A stretch of 7,029 bases of DNA from an uncultured Lachnospiraceae bacterium (GCA_947175285.1 CAMWMM010000262.1:1-7029); one strand, 5' to 3'; positions 1-6,232 are shown, counted from the first letter of the stretch. Numbers and translations are program-made. The notes: generated by a model from the letters alone, not told the origin.

Positions 1-1
1 A

Positions 2-148
2 TTGTGTGCATTTGGAGAAACAAATTCACAATGTGAATATAGAATAAAACTTAATAGAGAGTTTTTTCGCTATCCATTAAATAAAGCCATAGAATTAATA
101 CAAAGACTAAAAGAAGTTGAAACTAGAGAGGATGTTTCGAGGCAATAG
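2..148 (+). CDS. C-terminal end of an unrecognised protein (5' end outside window)
   Basis: The frame starting at base 2 is open from the window edge to a TAG stop at 146-148 and gives 48 residues. The composition is protein-like: a charged, amphipathic tail with segments such as NREFFRYPLNKAIELIQRLK followed by an acidic/basic end. The other two forward frames are interrupted early. I do not recognise the family. The next gene starts about 90 bases later, so the two could share a transcript, but the AT-rich gap between them shows neither a clear promoter nor a terminator. It could be a chance open frame, since 147 bases is short; the helical, charged character argues mildly for a real C-terminus. 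Confidence 0.4.
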   Translation: MCAFGETNSQCEYRIKLNREFFRYPLNKAIELIQRLKEVETREDVSRQ

Positions 149-237
149 AAATATTTAGCACGATAAATGATAAAACAAATCATGATAAATAATGTGAATG
201 AAATTTGAATGTTAGTTTTTGAAAGAGTAGGTAATAT

Positions 238-1812
238 ATGGAACTCGAAATCAACATTGAAGATTTATTAAACAAGCGTCGTGTAGAATCGGACAGAATT
301 GAATTTAAAGCAGGATGGAATCCTGATGATATTTATCATAGTGTATGTGCCTTTGCCAATGATTTTGATAATGTTGGCGGCGGATACATTCTTATTGGTG
401 TGGAAGAAAATAACGGTGTAGCGGTTCGTCCGGTAAAAGGGTTAGAGGAACAGGAAATTGATAAAATTCAAAAAGAAATTCTTGGTTATAATAATACAAT
501 TATTCCTGCGTATTTTCCCAAAGTTATCTTAGAAGAAGTAGACAAGAAAACGATTATGGTATTATGGGTAACAACCGGAATCCAGAGACCATATAAAGTA
601 CCGGAACATGTGACTGCAAGGAAAGAGAAAAAGCATTATTATTATATTCGTTATGCCTCCAATTCGGTACGTGCTAATCCGGAGCAGGAACGGGAATTGT
701 TGAACATGACTAATTATGCCCCACTGGATACCAGACCAAATTTTGACGCGACAGAGAATGATATTTCTGTTGCGTTGTTAATAGACCATCTCAATGAAAC
801 TAAAAGTAAGCTTGCAAAACAAGTGACAGAACGTGGAGTAATGGCTGTTTTAAATGATATGCAGTTACTGGTAGGACCACCGGAGAAGCAGTATATTTCT
901 AATGTGGCGTTAATGATGTTCTGTGAACATTTGGATAAATTTTTTCCCTATACGCAAGTGGAAATCGTGCGTTTCCCGGATGGAAGTGTGAAAAATCCGA
1001 ATAATTTCAAGGAATTTCCGGTAATCAAAGGTTCAGTGCCGATGATGATTAAGCGTACCATGCAGACGTTACAGGATTTGGTAATTGAAGAGATGGTTAC
1101 GAAAGTAAGTTACCAAATGGAGGCAATACGCAGGTTTAATTATCCGTATCAAGCATTGGAAGAAGCAGTTGTAAATGCGTTTTATCATAGAGATTACCTT
1201 TCTTATCAGTCGATTATGATTGAGGTTGAGCCTGAATTGATTCGGATTATCAGCTTTCCCGGAATAGATCGTTCTATTCCGCAAAGAGTAATTGAAGAGG
1301 GTGAGCGTTTTTCTTCCAGATATTATCGTAATAGGCGTTTGGGCGAATTCTTGAAAGAACTGGATTTATCCGAAGGAAAATCGACAGGTATTCCGACAAT
1401 TCAGGAAGAATTGCGGAATAATGGTTCGCCAAAAGCAAAATTTTTTACGGATGATGACAGACGCGCTGTAACGGTGGAAATTCCGATTCATCCGGATTTT
1501 ATAAATAAAAAAGTTGATATTGAACCCCAAAAAGTTGATATTGAATCCCAAAAAGTTGATATTCAGGAGCTGAAAGTTAATTATATAGAAAGGTTAAAAA
1601 ACATAGGGGTAAACAAATCAACTTTAGATAAAATCAATATATTATTGGATGCAGTAGAGTTGGGGCAAATATTTGGCAGGACAGATGTTGTTAATGTTTT
1701 GGATATTTCACCAACTGCTGCCTCAAATTTCATTAGTAAGATGTGTCAGGCAGATGTTTTTGAGACTGTAGAAGGGAAAGGAAAAGGAAAGTATCGATTG
1801 AGAATTTATTGA
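238..1812 (+). CDS. AlbA_2 (Schlafen-type) domain / GHKL ATPase-like putative transcriptional regulator
   Basis: A 524-residue protein with the layout of the COG2865-type ATP-binding regulators. Residues ~17-150 look like an AlbA_2 nucleic-acid-binding domain: an ESDRIEFK motif at 17-24 and the glycine-rich GGGYILIGVEE stretch at 47-57. Residues ~305-415 resemble the HATPase_c_4 (GHKL-like) domain, with EEAVVNAFYHRDY at 308-320, a FPGIDRS turn and an SEGKSTGIPTI glycine loop at 378-388. A linker at 424-446 contains a heptad KVDIE repeat. Residues ~475-522 look like a winged helix. The protein should be cytosolic; there is no signal peptide or membrane segment. A weak AGGT ribosome site lies about 6 bases before the ATG. 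Members of this class are common in variable islands and near restriction-modification loci, but their substrates are mostly unknown. Length is normal and the frame is intact. The domain call is firm; the regulatory role is inferred. Confidence 0.88.
   Translation: MELEINIEDLLNKRRVESDRIEFKAGWNPDDIYHSVCAFANDFDNVGGGYILIGVEENNGVAVRPVKGLEEQEIDKIQKEILGYNNTIIPAYFPKVILEEVDKKTIMVLWVTTGIQRPYKVPEHVTARKEKKHYYYIRYASNSVRANPEQERELLNMTNYAPLDTRPNFDATENDISVALLIDHLNETKSKLAKQVTERGVMAVLNDMQLLVGPPEKQYISNVALMMFCEHLDKFFPYTQVEIVRFPDGSVKNPNNFKEFPVIKGSVPMMIKRTMQTLQDLVIEEMVTKVSYQMEAIRRFNYPYQALEEAVVNAFYHRDYLSYQSIMIEVEPELIRIISFPGIDRSIPQRVIEEGERFSSRYYRNRRLGEFLKELDLSEGKSTGIPTIQEELRNNGSPKAKFFTDDDRRAVTVEIPIHPDFINKKVDIEPQKVDIESQKVDIQELKVNYIERLKNIGVNKSTLDKINILLDAVELGQIFGRTDVVNVLDISPTAASNFISKMCQADVFETVEGKGKGKYRLRIY
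1508..1570 (+). repeat. Three-unit 21-base tandem repeat inside the AlbA_2 gene
   Basis: Three consecutive 21-base units begin at 1508, 1529 and 1550, each opening with AAAAAGTTGATATT. Units 1 and 2 differ at a single position near the 3' end; unit 3 diverges in its last third. Each unit is exactly seven codons (K-K/Q-shifted VDIE-P/S-Q pattern), so gain or loss of units keeps the frame and changes only linker length between the GHKL-like domain and the winged helix. Confidence 0.85.
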
Positions 1813-1823
1813 CGGACAAACCA

Positions 1824-1858
1824 TATTTAAAGGAAATGTATTGATTTTCCCTTAAATG
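1824..1858 (+). other. Imperfect hairpin between the AlbA_2 and RhuM genes
   Basis: TTTAA at 1826-1830 pairs with TTAAA at 1852-1856, and GGAAAT at 1832-1837 pairs with ATTTTCC at 1844-1850 with one bulged T, around a GTATTG loop. The structure fills half of the 72-base gap between the two genes. No T-run follows it on the + strand, so it is not a convincing terminator. It might act as a processing or attenuation element, or be chance in AT-rich DNA. Confidence 0.35.
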
Positions 1859-1884
1859 AAAGTACAAGATAATGGAGTAACAAA

Positions 1885-2517
1885 ATGGATTACATAGATG
1901 ACAATATTCGGAACTCAAATATTATAATATACACAACAGAAGATGGTTTGTCTAAGATTGAAACAACTTTTGACGGTGATACTGTTTGGCTTTCCATTGA
2001 TCAAATGGCAGAACTGTTTCAAAGAGATAAATCAACGATATCAAGGCATATTAAAAATATTTATTCAGAAGAAGAACTTGTGCAGGAAGCAACTGTTGCA
2101 TATTTTGCAACAGTTCAAAACGAAGGGAGTAGGCAAGTAGAGCGTAATATTTGTTACTATAATCTCGACGTAATCATTTCCGTCGGCTACCGTGTAAAAT
2201 CAAAACGAGGCACACAGTTTAGAATTTGGGCAACCGGAATATTGAAAGAGTATATGCGCAAAGGCTTTGCACTGGATGATGAACGCTTGAGAAACTTGGG
2301 TGGCGGCAGATATTTTAAGGAACTTCTTGAACGGATAAGAGATATTCGCGCGTCCGAAAAGGTATTTTACAGGCAGATCTTGGAAATCTATGCCACCAGT
2401 ATTGACTATGATCCGAAAGCTGAAATATCTATTCAGTTTTTTCAGAAGGTTCAGAATAAAATCCATTATGCTATTCATGGACAGACAGCGGCGGAAGTTA
2501 ATTATACAAGAATCTGA
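1885..2517 (+). CDS. RhuM family protein, N-terminal part (gene disrupted)
   Basis: These 210 residues match the N-terminal two thirds of the Virulence_RhuM family, whose members are usually ~330 residues and of unknown biochemical function. The helix-turn-helix-like opening (WLSIDQMAELFQRDKSTISRHI, about residues 35-56) and the family-typical YYNLDVIISVGYRVKS (91-106) and GTQFRIWATGILKEYM segments are well preserved. A GGAG ribosome site lies 7 bases before the ATG. The family pattern holds through HGQTAAEV (residue 205) and is then lost: the frame runs NYTRI and stops at 2515-2517. The normal C-terminus resumes immediately afterwards in a different frame, so this is the 5' half of a gene broken by an internal deletion. 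A truncated protein may still be made. The gene is probably cotranscribed with the AlbA_2 gene 72 bases upstream. Confidence 0.85.
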   Translation: MDYIDDNIRNSNIIIYTTEDGLSKIETTFDGDTVWLSIDQMAELFQRDKSTISRHIKNIYSEEELVQEATVAYFATVQNEGSRQVERNICYYNLDVIISVGYRVKSKRGTQFRIWATGILKEYMRKGFALDDERLRNLGGGRYFKELLERIRDIRASEKVFYRQILEIYATSIDYDPKAEISIQFFQKVQNKIHYAIHGQTAAEVNYTRI

Positions 2518-2810
2518 ATGAAAAAGAACTTCGTGCAATGGGGCAGCTTGTGTCCGGATATTTGGATTTTGCTGAACGTCAGGCAGAAAGGGAACAGGCT
2601 ATGACCATGGAGGATTGGGCAAAGCATTTAGACCGTATTCTGACCATGAGCGGTGAACAGTTATTATCCGGAAATGAAAGTGTGACGCATGAGCTGGCGG
2701 TGGAAAAAGCAACCGGAGAATATAAGAAATATAAAGAACGGACTTTAAGTGATGTAGAACAGGATTATTTGAATTCTATAAAAATACTGGGAAAAAAGAC
2801 GGATAAGTGA
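2505..2810 (+). pseudogene. RhuM family protein, C-terminal part in a shifted frame
   Basis: From about 2505 the frame encodes KNLNEKELRAMGQLVSGYL and continues to a TGA at 2808-2810, ending KKTDK. This is the recognisable RhuM C-terminus, including the DFAERQAEREQAMTMEDW and LDRILTMSGEQLL segments. The first in-frame ATG is at 2538, but it is internal to the family pattern and has no good ribosome site, so it is unlikely to be a true start. From memory of the family, roughly 30-35 residues (the segment with a RADAEKPFMGLT-like motif) are missing between HGQTAAEV in the upstream frame and KN-LNEKEL here. This indicates a deletion of about 100 bases that also shifted the frame. Together with 1885-2517 it forms a single inactivated RhuM gene. 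Confidence 0.8.
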
Positions 2811-2907
2811 AGGCAGAAGGCACATATGAAGTTTTAAAGCGTGAATACCAAAACGATATTTTTGTGTATATTATGGTTAGGAAAAATAGTTATTATAATG
2901 TAACGGG

Positions 2908-2949
2908 AAGAACGTCTCCAAGTCAAAAGTGTGATTTGGAGGCGTTCTT
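2908..2949 (+). repeat. 14-bp inverted repeat (hairpin) inside the IS66-like left end
   Basis: AAGAACGTCTCCAA at 2908-2921 is the reverse complement of TTGGAGGCGTTCTT at 2936-2949 except for one T-G position, with a 14-base loop. The 3' arm is followed by ATATCAG, not a T-run, so it is a weak terminator at best. It lies between the presumed element end and the accessory gene start, where a hairpin could shield the gene from read-through transcription or serve as a transposase-recognised structure. Confidence 0.7.
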
Positions 2950-2969
2950 ATATCAGCCGACTAACTATC

Positions 2970-3062
2970 ATGGGTCAATCAACTCACGATGTAAGGCGGA
3001 GCCACTGGCTCAATATCATAACCGAATGTCAGCAAAGACCTGTCAATGTATCCGTGCGGCAA
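2970..3062 (+). pseudogene. Truncated IS66 accessory protein (TnpA-like) fragment
   Basis: From the ATG at 2970 the frame encodes MGQSTHDVRRSHW, LNIITECQQRPVNVSVRQ, about 31 residues. This resembles the N-terminus of the IS66 TnpA accessory protein, whose members share a short N-terminus of the type 'W..II..C..RP...V..W' followed by 'YYYW'. After the final Q the expected tryptophan and YYYW segment are absent. The frame runs on without family similarity to a stop near 3203. Intact TnpA-like proteins are around 100 residues or more, so this is a broken remnant and not expected to function. The assignment rests on a short motif recalled from the family. Confidence 0.5.
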
Positions 3063-3150
3063 GTGATTGTGGTGGGCTTTGTGTATGACATTGATTATTC
3101 TTATCATAGGGAATACAATTATCCGCTTGGGAAAAGCGAGACAAATCATA

Positions 3151-3179
3151 TTGCAAAAAAACGGATAATATGCTACGAT
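3151..3179 (+). promoter_or_regulatory. Candidate sigma-A promoter for the LPD3-like / XRE unit
   Basis: TTGCAA at 3151-3156 and an extended -10 TGCTACGAT (TG at 3171-3172, hexamer 3174-3179) are separated by 17 bases. Each hexamer matches consensus at four of six positions, helped by the TG extension. A start near 3186 would leave a leader of about 85 bases before the ATG at 3272. It lies in the gene-free stretch just right of the broken IS66-like sequence. Confidence 0.4.
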
Positions 3180-3271
3180 ACTCACATCGCAATGCGTGGA
3201 TGAGAACAATAAATAGTCAGGAGACATGCGAAGATATCGTCCATACTCGGATTTGATGTGGAGAATGAATA

Positions 3272-3742
3272 ATGACATATGCAAATGTATCTCAAGTTAT
3301 CTTTAAAAATAAGCAGAATATACCTTGGAATGAGGTTGAGCAATATCTGAAAGAATACATAGGAAAATCATTTGTAGTAAAAGAGTATGGAGATCTGATT
3401 TATATTGCAGGTGAGTTCCCAGACGAGTTCACGGAATCGCAATATACGAAAAAACTTCGAGGCGGACTTGCGAAAGCAAAAGCAAACTCTGGACAGGTTA
3501 TTGGCGAAATGATTGAGAATGCCCAAAATAGGCGCTGGATTGAAAATAAGGATGAAAAGCATAAAAAGGAAGCAAGTGGCGGTTGGTACAGATATGATGT
3601 AGCGTTCACAATACCTATAGATGATGCCGGAACCGTGCGGAGGAATGCGTATCAAGCAACAGCAGTTGTCAGAATTAAGGAAGATAAGCTATATTTGTAT
3701 GATATCATAAACATAAAAAAAGAAGCGAGTACGCCGCTTTAG
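3272..3742 (+). CDS. LPD3 / phage nuclease-like domain protein, ended early by an amber codon
   Basis: A 156-residue soluble protein resembling the stand-alone or C-terminal domain found in phage and conjugative-element polyvalent proteins (LPD3-type, related in appearance to barnase/EndoU/RelE-like phage nuclease domains). Segments I regard as diagnostic are YIGKSFVVKEYGDLIYIAGE (29-48), the TKKLRGGLAKAKAN stretch (59-72), NRRW followed by K-x2-KH (86-97), GGWYRYDVAF (103-112) and LYLYDIINIKKEASTPL at the end. Conserved H97, W105, Y106 and R107 are candidates for function, but catalysis is not shown. A GTGGAG ribosome site lies 8 bases before the ATG; the N-terminus (NIPWNEVEQYL) is also family-like. 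The frame stops at TAG 3740-3742, then continues open for 31 codons to 3836-3838, so the natural protein was probably 188 residues. Domain name moderately sure; function unknown. Confidence 0.7.
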   Translation: MTYANVSQVIFKNKQNIPWNEVEQYLKEYIGKSFVVKEYGDLIYIAGEFPDEFTESQYTKKLRGGLAKAKANSGQVIGEMIENAQNRRWIENKDEKHKKEASGGWYRYDVAFTIPIDDAGTVRRNAYQATAVVRIKEDKLYLYDIINIKKEASTPL

Positions 3743-3838
3743 TCCGAAGACCGTACGGTAAAAAACCGCTTCTCTTTGAAACAAGGTTATCATGAAGGTT
3801 ATCTGATGTCAAGAAAATATTTTAAGGAGCAACAGTAA
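3743..3838 (+). pseudogene. In-frame 31-codon tail of the LPD3-like gene after the amber codon
   Basis: In the same frame as the upstream gene, directly after TAG 3740-3742, the sequence reads SEDRTVKNRFSLKQGYHEGY followed by LMSRKYFKEQQ and TAA at 3836-3838. It is uninterrupted, hydrophilic and protein-like, and it ends one base before the XRE-like gene's ATG, the spacing expected for translational coupling in an operon. A single change of GAG, CAG or AAG to TAG would explain it. It could still be made by amber suppression or read-through, but nothing in the sequence shows that. Confidence 0.6.
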
Positions 3839-3839
3839 T

Positions 3840-4052
3840 ATGGATATAGCGAAAAGAATAACGGAACTTCGTAAAGAGGCGGGCGAGAACAGGAAAGAAT
3901 TTTCGGTGCATACGGGGATACCTGTCCGTACATTGGAGGACTGGGAGGCGGGACGGCGCACCCCACCGGAATACATTCCGCGGTTAATAGAGTATCAGAT
4001 GAAGTATGAAAAGTTGGTAAAAAGCAATAAGAACCCTGCTCTTGGAATCTAA
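3840..4052 (+). CDS. Small XRE-like helix-turn-helix protein
   Basis: A 70-residue protein with the IAKRITELRKEAGENRKEFS start and the GIPVRTLEDWEAGRRTPPEY recognition-helix region (26-45) typical of short XRE/Cro-type DNA-binding proteins in clostridial mobile elements. The C-terminal YIPRLIEYQMKYEKLV helix is also usual for this short type. AAGGAG at 3824-3829 lies 10 bases before the ATG. The start is one base after the TAA that closes the extended frame of the upstream LPD3-like gene, so the two were probably one transcriptional and translational unit. It likely binds DNA as a dimer and could regulate the pair or counteract its partner; neither is shown. Only weak short inverted repeats (AGAC/GTCT near 4063-4074) follow it, so the unit's terminator is unclear. 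Confidence 0.8.
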   Translation: MDIAKRITELRKEAGENRKEFSVHTGIPVRTLEDWEAGRRTPPEYIPRLIEYQMKYEKLVKSNKNPALGI

Positions 4053-4142
4053 GTAACAGTTGAGACCGTGTGTCTGTTTTCCAAACCACATATCTGACAT
4101 TATGTTCAGCATGAATTAAATTTTGACTAAAAATCTCACATA

Positions 4143-4171
4143 TTGACAGATTTGCTTGTGTTTTTTATAAT
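4143..4171 (+). promoter_or_regulatory. Consensus sigma-A promoter of the hydrogenase-MCP sensor gene
   Basis: TTGACA at 4143-4148 and TATAAT at 4166-4171 are both perfect hexamers with the optimal 17-base spacer, and the surroundings are AT-rich. Transcription should begin near 4178, giving an untranslated leader of about 85 bases. A second TATAAT at 4216-4221 lacks a good -35 box. No sigma-28 (motility) type promoter is visible, so expression is not obviously tied to flagellar genes. Confidence 0.85.
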
Positions 4172-4224
4172 AAAATTATACAATTTATACAAAAGTTTAC
4201 TGTACAAGAAACTTTTATAATTTT

Positions 4225-4250
4225 ACGAAAGGATAGTGTATCAATTCACT
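4225..4250 (+). promoter_or_regulatory. Distant Shine-Dalgarno with intervening small hairpin before the sensor gene
   Basis: The only strong ribosome site upstream of the ATG at 4262 is CGAAAGGAT (ending 4233), 28 bases away, which is too far for normal initiation. Between them AGTG (4235-4238) and CACT (4247-4250) can pair; folding them out would shorten the effective distance to about 12 bases. No alternative in-frame ATG, GTG or TTG exists before the in-frame TAA at 4250-4252. The 4-bp stem is weak, so this is tentative. Confidence 0.3.
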
Positions 4251-4261
4251 AAATTAAAATC

Positions 4262-6196
4262 ATGAGTATAATTAATGTAGATGTTGACAAGTGCGTAGGC
4301 TGCAATGCATGTGTACGTGCATGCCCTGTAGGGGATGCCAATATAGCCCGAATGGATGAAGACGGCAAATTAAAAATCACAATAGATGACGAAAAATGCA
4401 TCAAGTGTGGTGCATGCATCAGAGCCTGTTCGCATTGTGCAAGGTCATATGTCGATGATACCATGCGGTTTCTTGAGGATTTGAAAAGAGGACAGGAAAT
4501 TGCGTTGATAGCTGCCCCTTCCATCAAGATTGCATTTGACGGAAGCTGGCGTCATGCCCTCCAGTGGCTTCATGACCATGGCGCCAAAAAGATATATGAT
4601 GTAAGCTTTGGAGCAGATATCTGTACTTGGGCACATTTGCGGTATCTGGAGAAAAATCCCGGGAAAAAGCTAATTTCACAGCCTTGCGCGGCAGTCGTAA
4701 ATTATGTACAACGGCATAAACCTGAGCTTTTTTCCAATCTCTCTCCGGTTCACAGTCCTATGCTGTGCCTTGCCGTATATATGAAGAAGGTTTTAGGATA
4801 TAAAGGAAAAATAGCGGCAATTTCGCCTTGTATCGCAAAGATTGAGGAGTTTCGTGAAACAGGACTTGTGGATTATAATGTTACAATGGAACATTTGCGG
4901 TGCTATTTTGAGGAAAATGGTGTCAAACTCCCAGAGGTTAAAATATTTAGTGAATTTGAATTTGATGACAGGCAGGGTCTGGAAGGCGCTATTTATCCAA
5001 AGCCCGGTGGTCTTATGGTCAACATGCTGATACATGCACCAAATTTGAACATTATTACCTCAGAAGGCACAGAATCACTTTATCAAGATATGGAAACATA
5101 CAGCACATTACAAGAATCAGAAAAGCCGGATCTCTTTGATGTACTCAACTGTGGTGATGGGTGTAACGGCGGTCCTGCGACAGGCGTACATTATCAGCGT
5201 TTTGCCATGAACAACATCATGCATAGCGTGGAACAGCATGCCAGAAAGGTGCGTAAGGCAAACACTACCAAAAAAGGAGTAGACCAACAGTTTGCCGAGT
5301 TTGATAAAATATTAAACCTCAATGATTACATACGTACATACAAACACCACGATATTAATAAATCCGGCGTCTCCGAACGGGAAATCGACAATGCCTATGC
5401 TCAGATGGGCAAACACACTGAGGCGGAAAAACACTTTGATTGTCATTCCTGTGGCTATCGGTCATGCCGTGATATGGCAATCGCTGTGGCGAGCGGATTG
5501 AACACGCCGGAAAACTGTCATGAATTCATGATGAAATCCATACAGGAAGAGCGCTATAGAGTGAGCCAGGTTAATGAAAAGGTTTTGGCAATGAACGACG
5601 AACTGATGCGTGTGTTTAAAGAACTCTATGAAAATATTGAAGCGGTAAAACAGGAGGCTACACAGATACAGGAAGAGAGCAGCAAGAGTTCACAGGAAAT
5701 GTCAGGTGTATCAGAACGTATAGAAGATCTGAATCAAATGAACCAGAATATCACGCAGGCAATGAAAGCGATTAATCAAAGCATTGGTAAATACAATGAA
5801 ATGACACAGAATGTAGAAAGTATTGCCGGAAAAATTAATCTGCTCTCCCTAAATGCTGCCATTGAAGCCGCAAGAGCCGGAGAAGCCGGACGCGGATTTG
5901 CAGTCGTGGCATCCAATATCCGGGAACTCTCCGACAGTTCCAAATCATCTGTCGGTAATGCCAAGGAAAGTGATGGAGAAATCAGAAACGCGATTGAGAA
6001 CGTAAATAATGTAATTCTGAATTTTGATGACACTGTAAAAAAACTGATCCCCGTGACAAACAGTGCGATCGAAGGTGTACAGACAACTTCCAGCAACAGT
6101 CAGCGTATCAAAGAATCCATGGAAGATTTGGAGCGGCTTGCTAAAAACGTGGAAGATATGATTGTCGAAACCAATAAGGTACTGCAGGTCGAGTAG
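4262..6196 (+). CDS. Sensory [FeFe]-hydrogenase / methyl-accepting chemotaxis fusion protein
   Basis: A 644-residue soluble fusion, probably a cytoplasmic H2 or redox sensor. Residues 1-60 hold two CxxCxxCxxxC ferredoxin clusters (C11, C14, C17, C21; C46, C49, C52, C56). Residues ~75-330 form an [FeFe]-hydrogenase large-subunit domain. Its H-cluster ligands are C142 (in SQPCAAVV), C190 (in SPCIAK) and C297/C301 (in NCGDGCNGG). The proton-relay cysteine of catalytic enzymes is P141 here, and other motif positions are also altered, as in putative sensory groups. C394, C397, C402 and C419 form a further Fe-S motif of the PF04060 type. A predicted coiled coil from ~430 to 640 carries the MCP signalling tip, with [20 protein letters not shown] at 530-549. 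No membrane segment, periplasmic domain, HAMP or CheR-binding pentapeptide is present. The gene stands alone between its own promoter and terminator. Presumed output is CheA/CheW; the signal is inferred. Confidence 0.92.
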   Translation: MSIINVDVDKCVGCNACVRACPVGDANIARMDEDGKLKITIDDEKCIKCGACIRACSHCARSYVDDTMRFLEDLKRGQEIALIAAPSIKIAFDGSWRHALQWLHDHGAKKIYDVSFGADICTWAHLRYLEKNPGKKLISQPCAAVVNYVQRHKPELFSNLSPVHSPMLCLAVYMKKVLGYKGKIAAISPCIAKIEEFRETGLVDYNVTMEHLRCYFEENGVKLPEVKIFSEFEFDDRQGLEGAIYPKPGGLMVNMLIHAPNLNIITSEGTESLYQDMETYSTLQESEKPDLFDVLNCGDGCNGGPATGVHYQRFAMNNIMHSVEQHARKVRKANTTKKGVDQQFAEFDKILNLNDYIRTYKHHDINKSGVSEREIDNAYAQMGKHTEAEKHFDCHSCGYRSCRDMAIAVASGLNTPENCHEFMMKSIQEERYRVSQVNEKVLAMNDELMRVFKELYENIEAVKQEATQIQEESSKSSQEMSGVSERIEDLNQMNQNITQAMKAINQSIGKYNEMTQNVESIAGKINLLSLNAAIEAARAGEAGRGFAVVASNIRELSDSSKSSVGNAKESDGEIRNAIENVNNVILNFDDTVKKLIPVTNSAIEGVQTTSSNSQRIKESMEDLERLAKNVEDMIVETNKVLQVE

Positions 6197-6232
6197 GGGA
6201 TAGACCATTAAATGACCAGTCGCAGAGATGCA

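Larger units (their letters stand above)
2900..3062 (+). mobile_element. Probable left-end remnant of an IS66-type element
   Basis: The segment opens with GTAACGGGAAGAACG, and a GTAA-type terminus is typical of IS66 elements. About 70 bases inside it begins a reading frame resembling the IS66 accessory gene (TnpA). The similarity stops sharply at about 3062. No matching right end, TnpB or TnpC was found, so this would be a solo end left after deletion. The exact left boundary depends on the GTAA interpretation; no 8-bp target duplication can be shown because the right end is gone. The 461 bases from 2811 to 3271 hold no other recognisable intact gene. Confidence 0.5.

Noticed and set aside
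165..184. Small inverted repeat ATGAT/ATCAT upstream of the AlbA_2 gene
   Set aside because: Only 5 bp in a very AT-rich gap; indistinguishable from chance.
2807..3088. 93-residue + strand frame beginning with GTG and overlapping the RhuM stop
   Set aside because: No family resemblance, cysteine-rich nonsense-like end, and it crosses the presumed IS66-like terminus and hairpin and overlaps the TnpA-like fragment in another frame.
2979..3284. 101-residue minus-strand frame
   Set aside because: Antisense to the IS66-like remnant and the start of the LPD3-like gene; no recognisable domain and no ribosome site support.
3226..3301. Short + strand frame starting at ATG 3226 just upstream of the LPD3-like gene
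   Set aside because: The AGGAG is only 2 bases from the ATG, the product is 24 residues, and it overlaps the better-supported gene start at 3272.
3740..3742. TAG read as a sense codon across the whole window (recoded genome)
   Set aside because: The other intact genes use TGA, TAA and TAG as stops; the sensor gene ends in TAG shortly before a terminator, consistent with the standard code. Recoding cannot be fully excluded for the LPD3-like gene alone.
4055..4080. Possible terminator after the XRE-like gene (AACAG/CTGTT and AGAC/GTCT pairs before TTTT)
   Set aside because: The alternative stems overlap and are only 4-5 bp; not enough for a confident terminator.
4249..4636. Minus-strand frames opposite the ferredoxin and early hydrogenase region
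   Set aside because: The + strand frame has unambiguous Fe-S motifs; the antisense products have no recognisable features.
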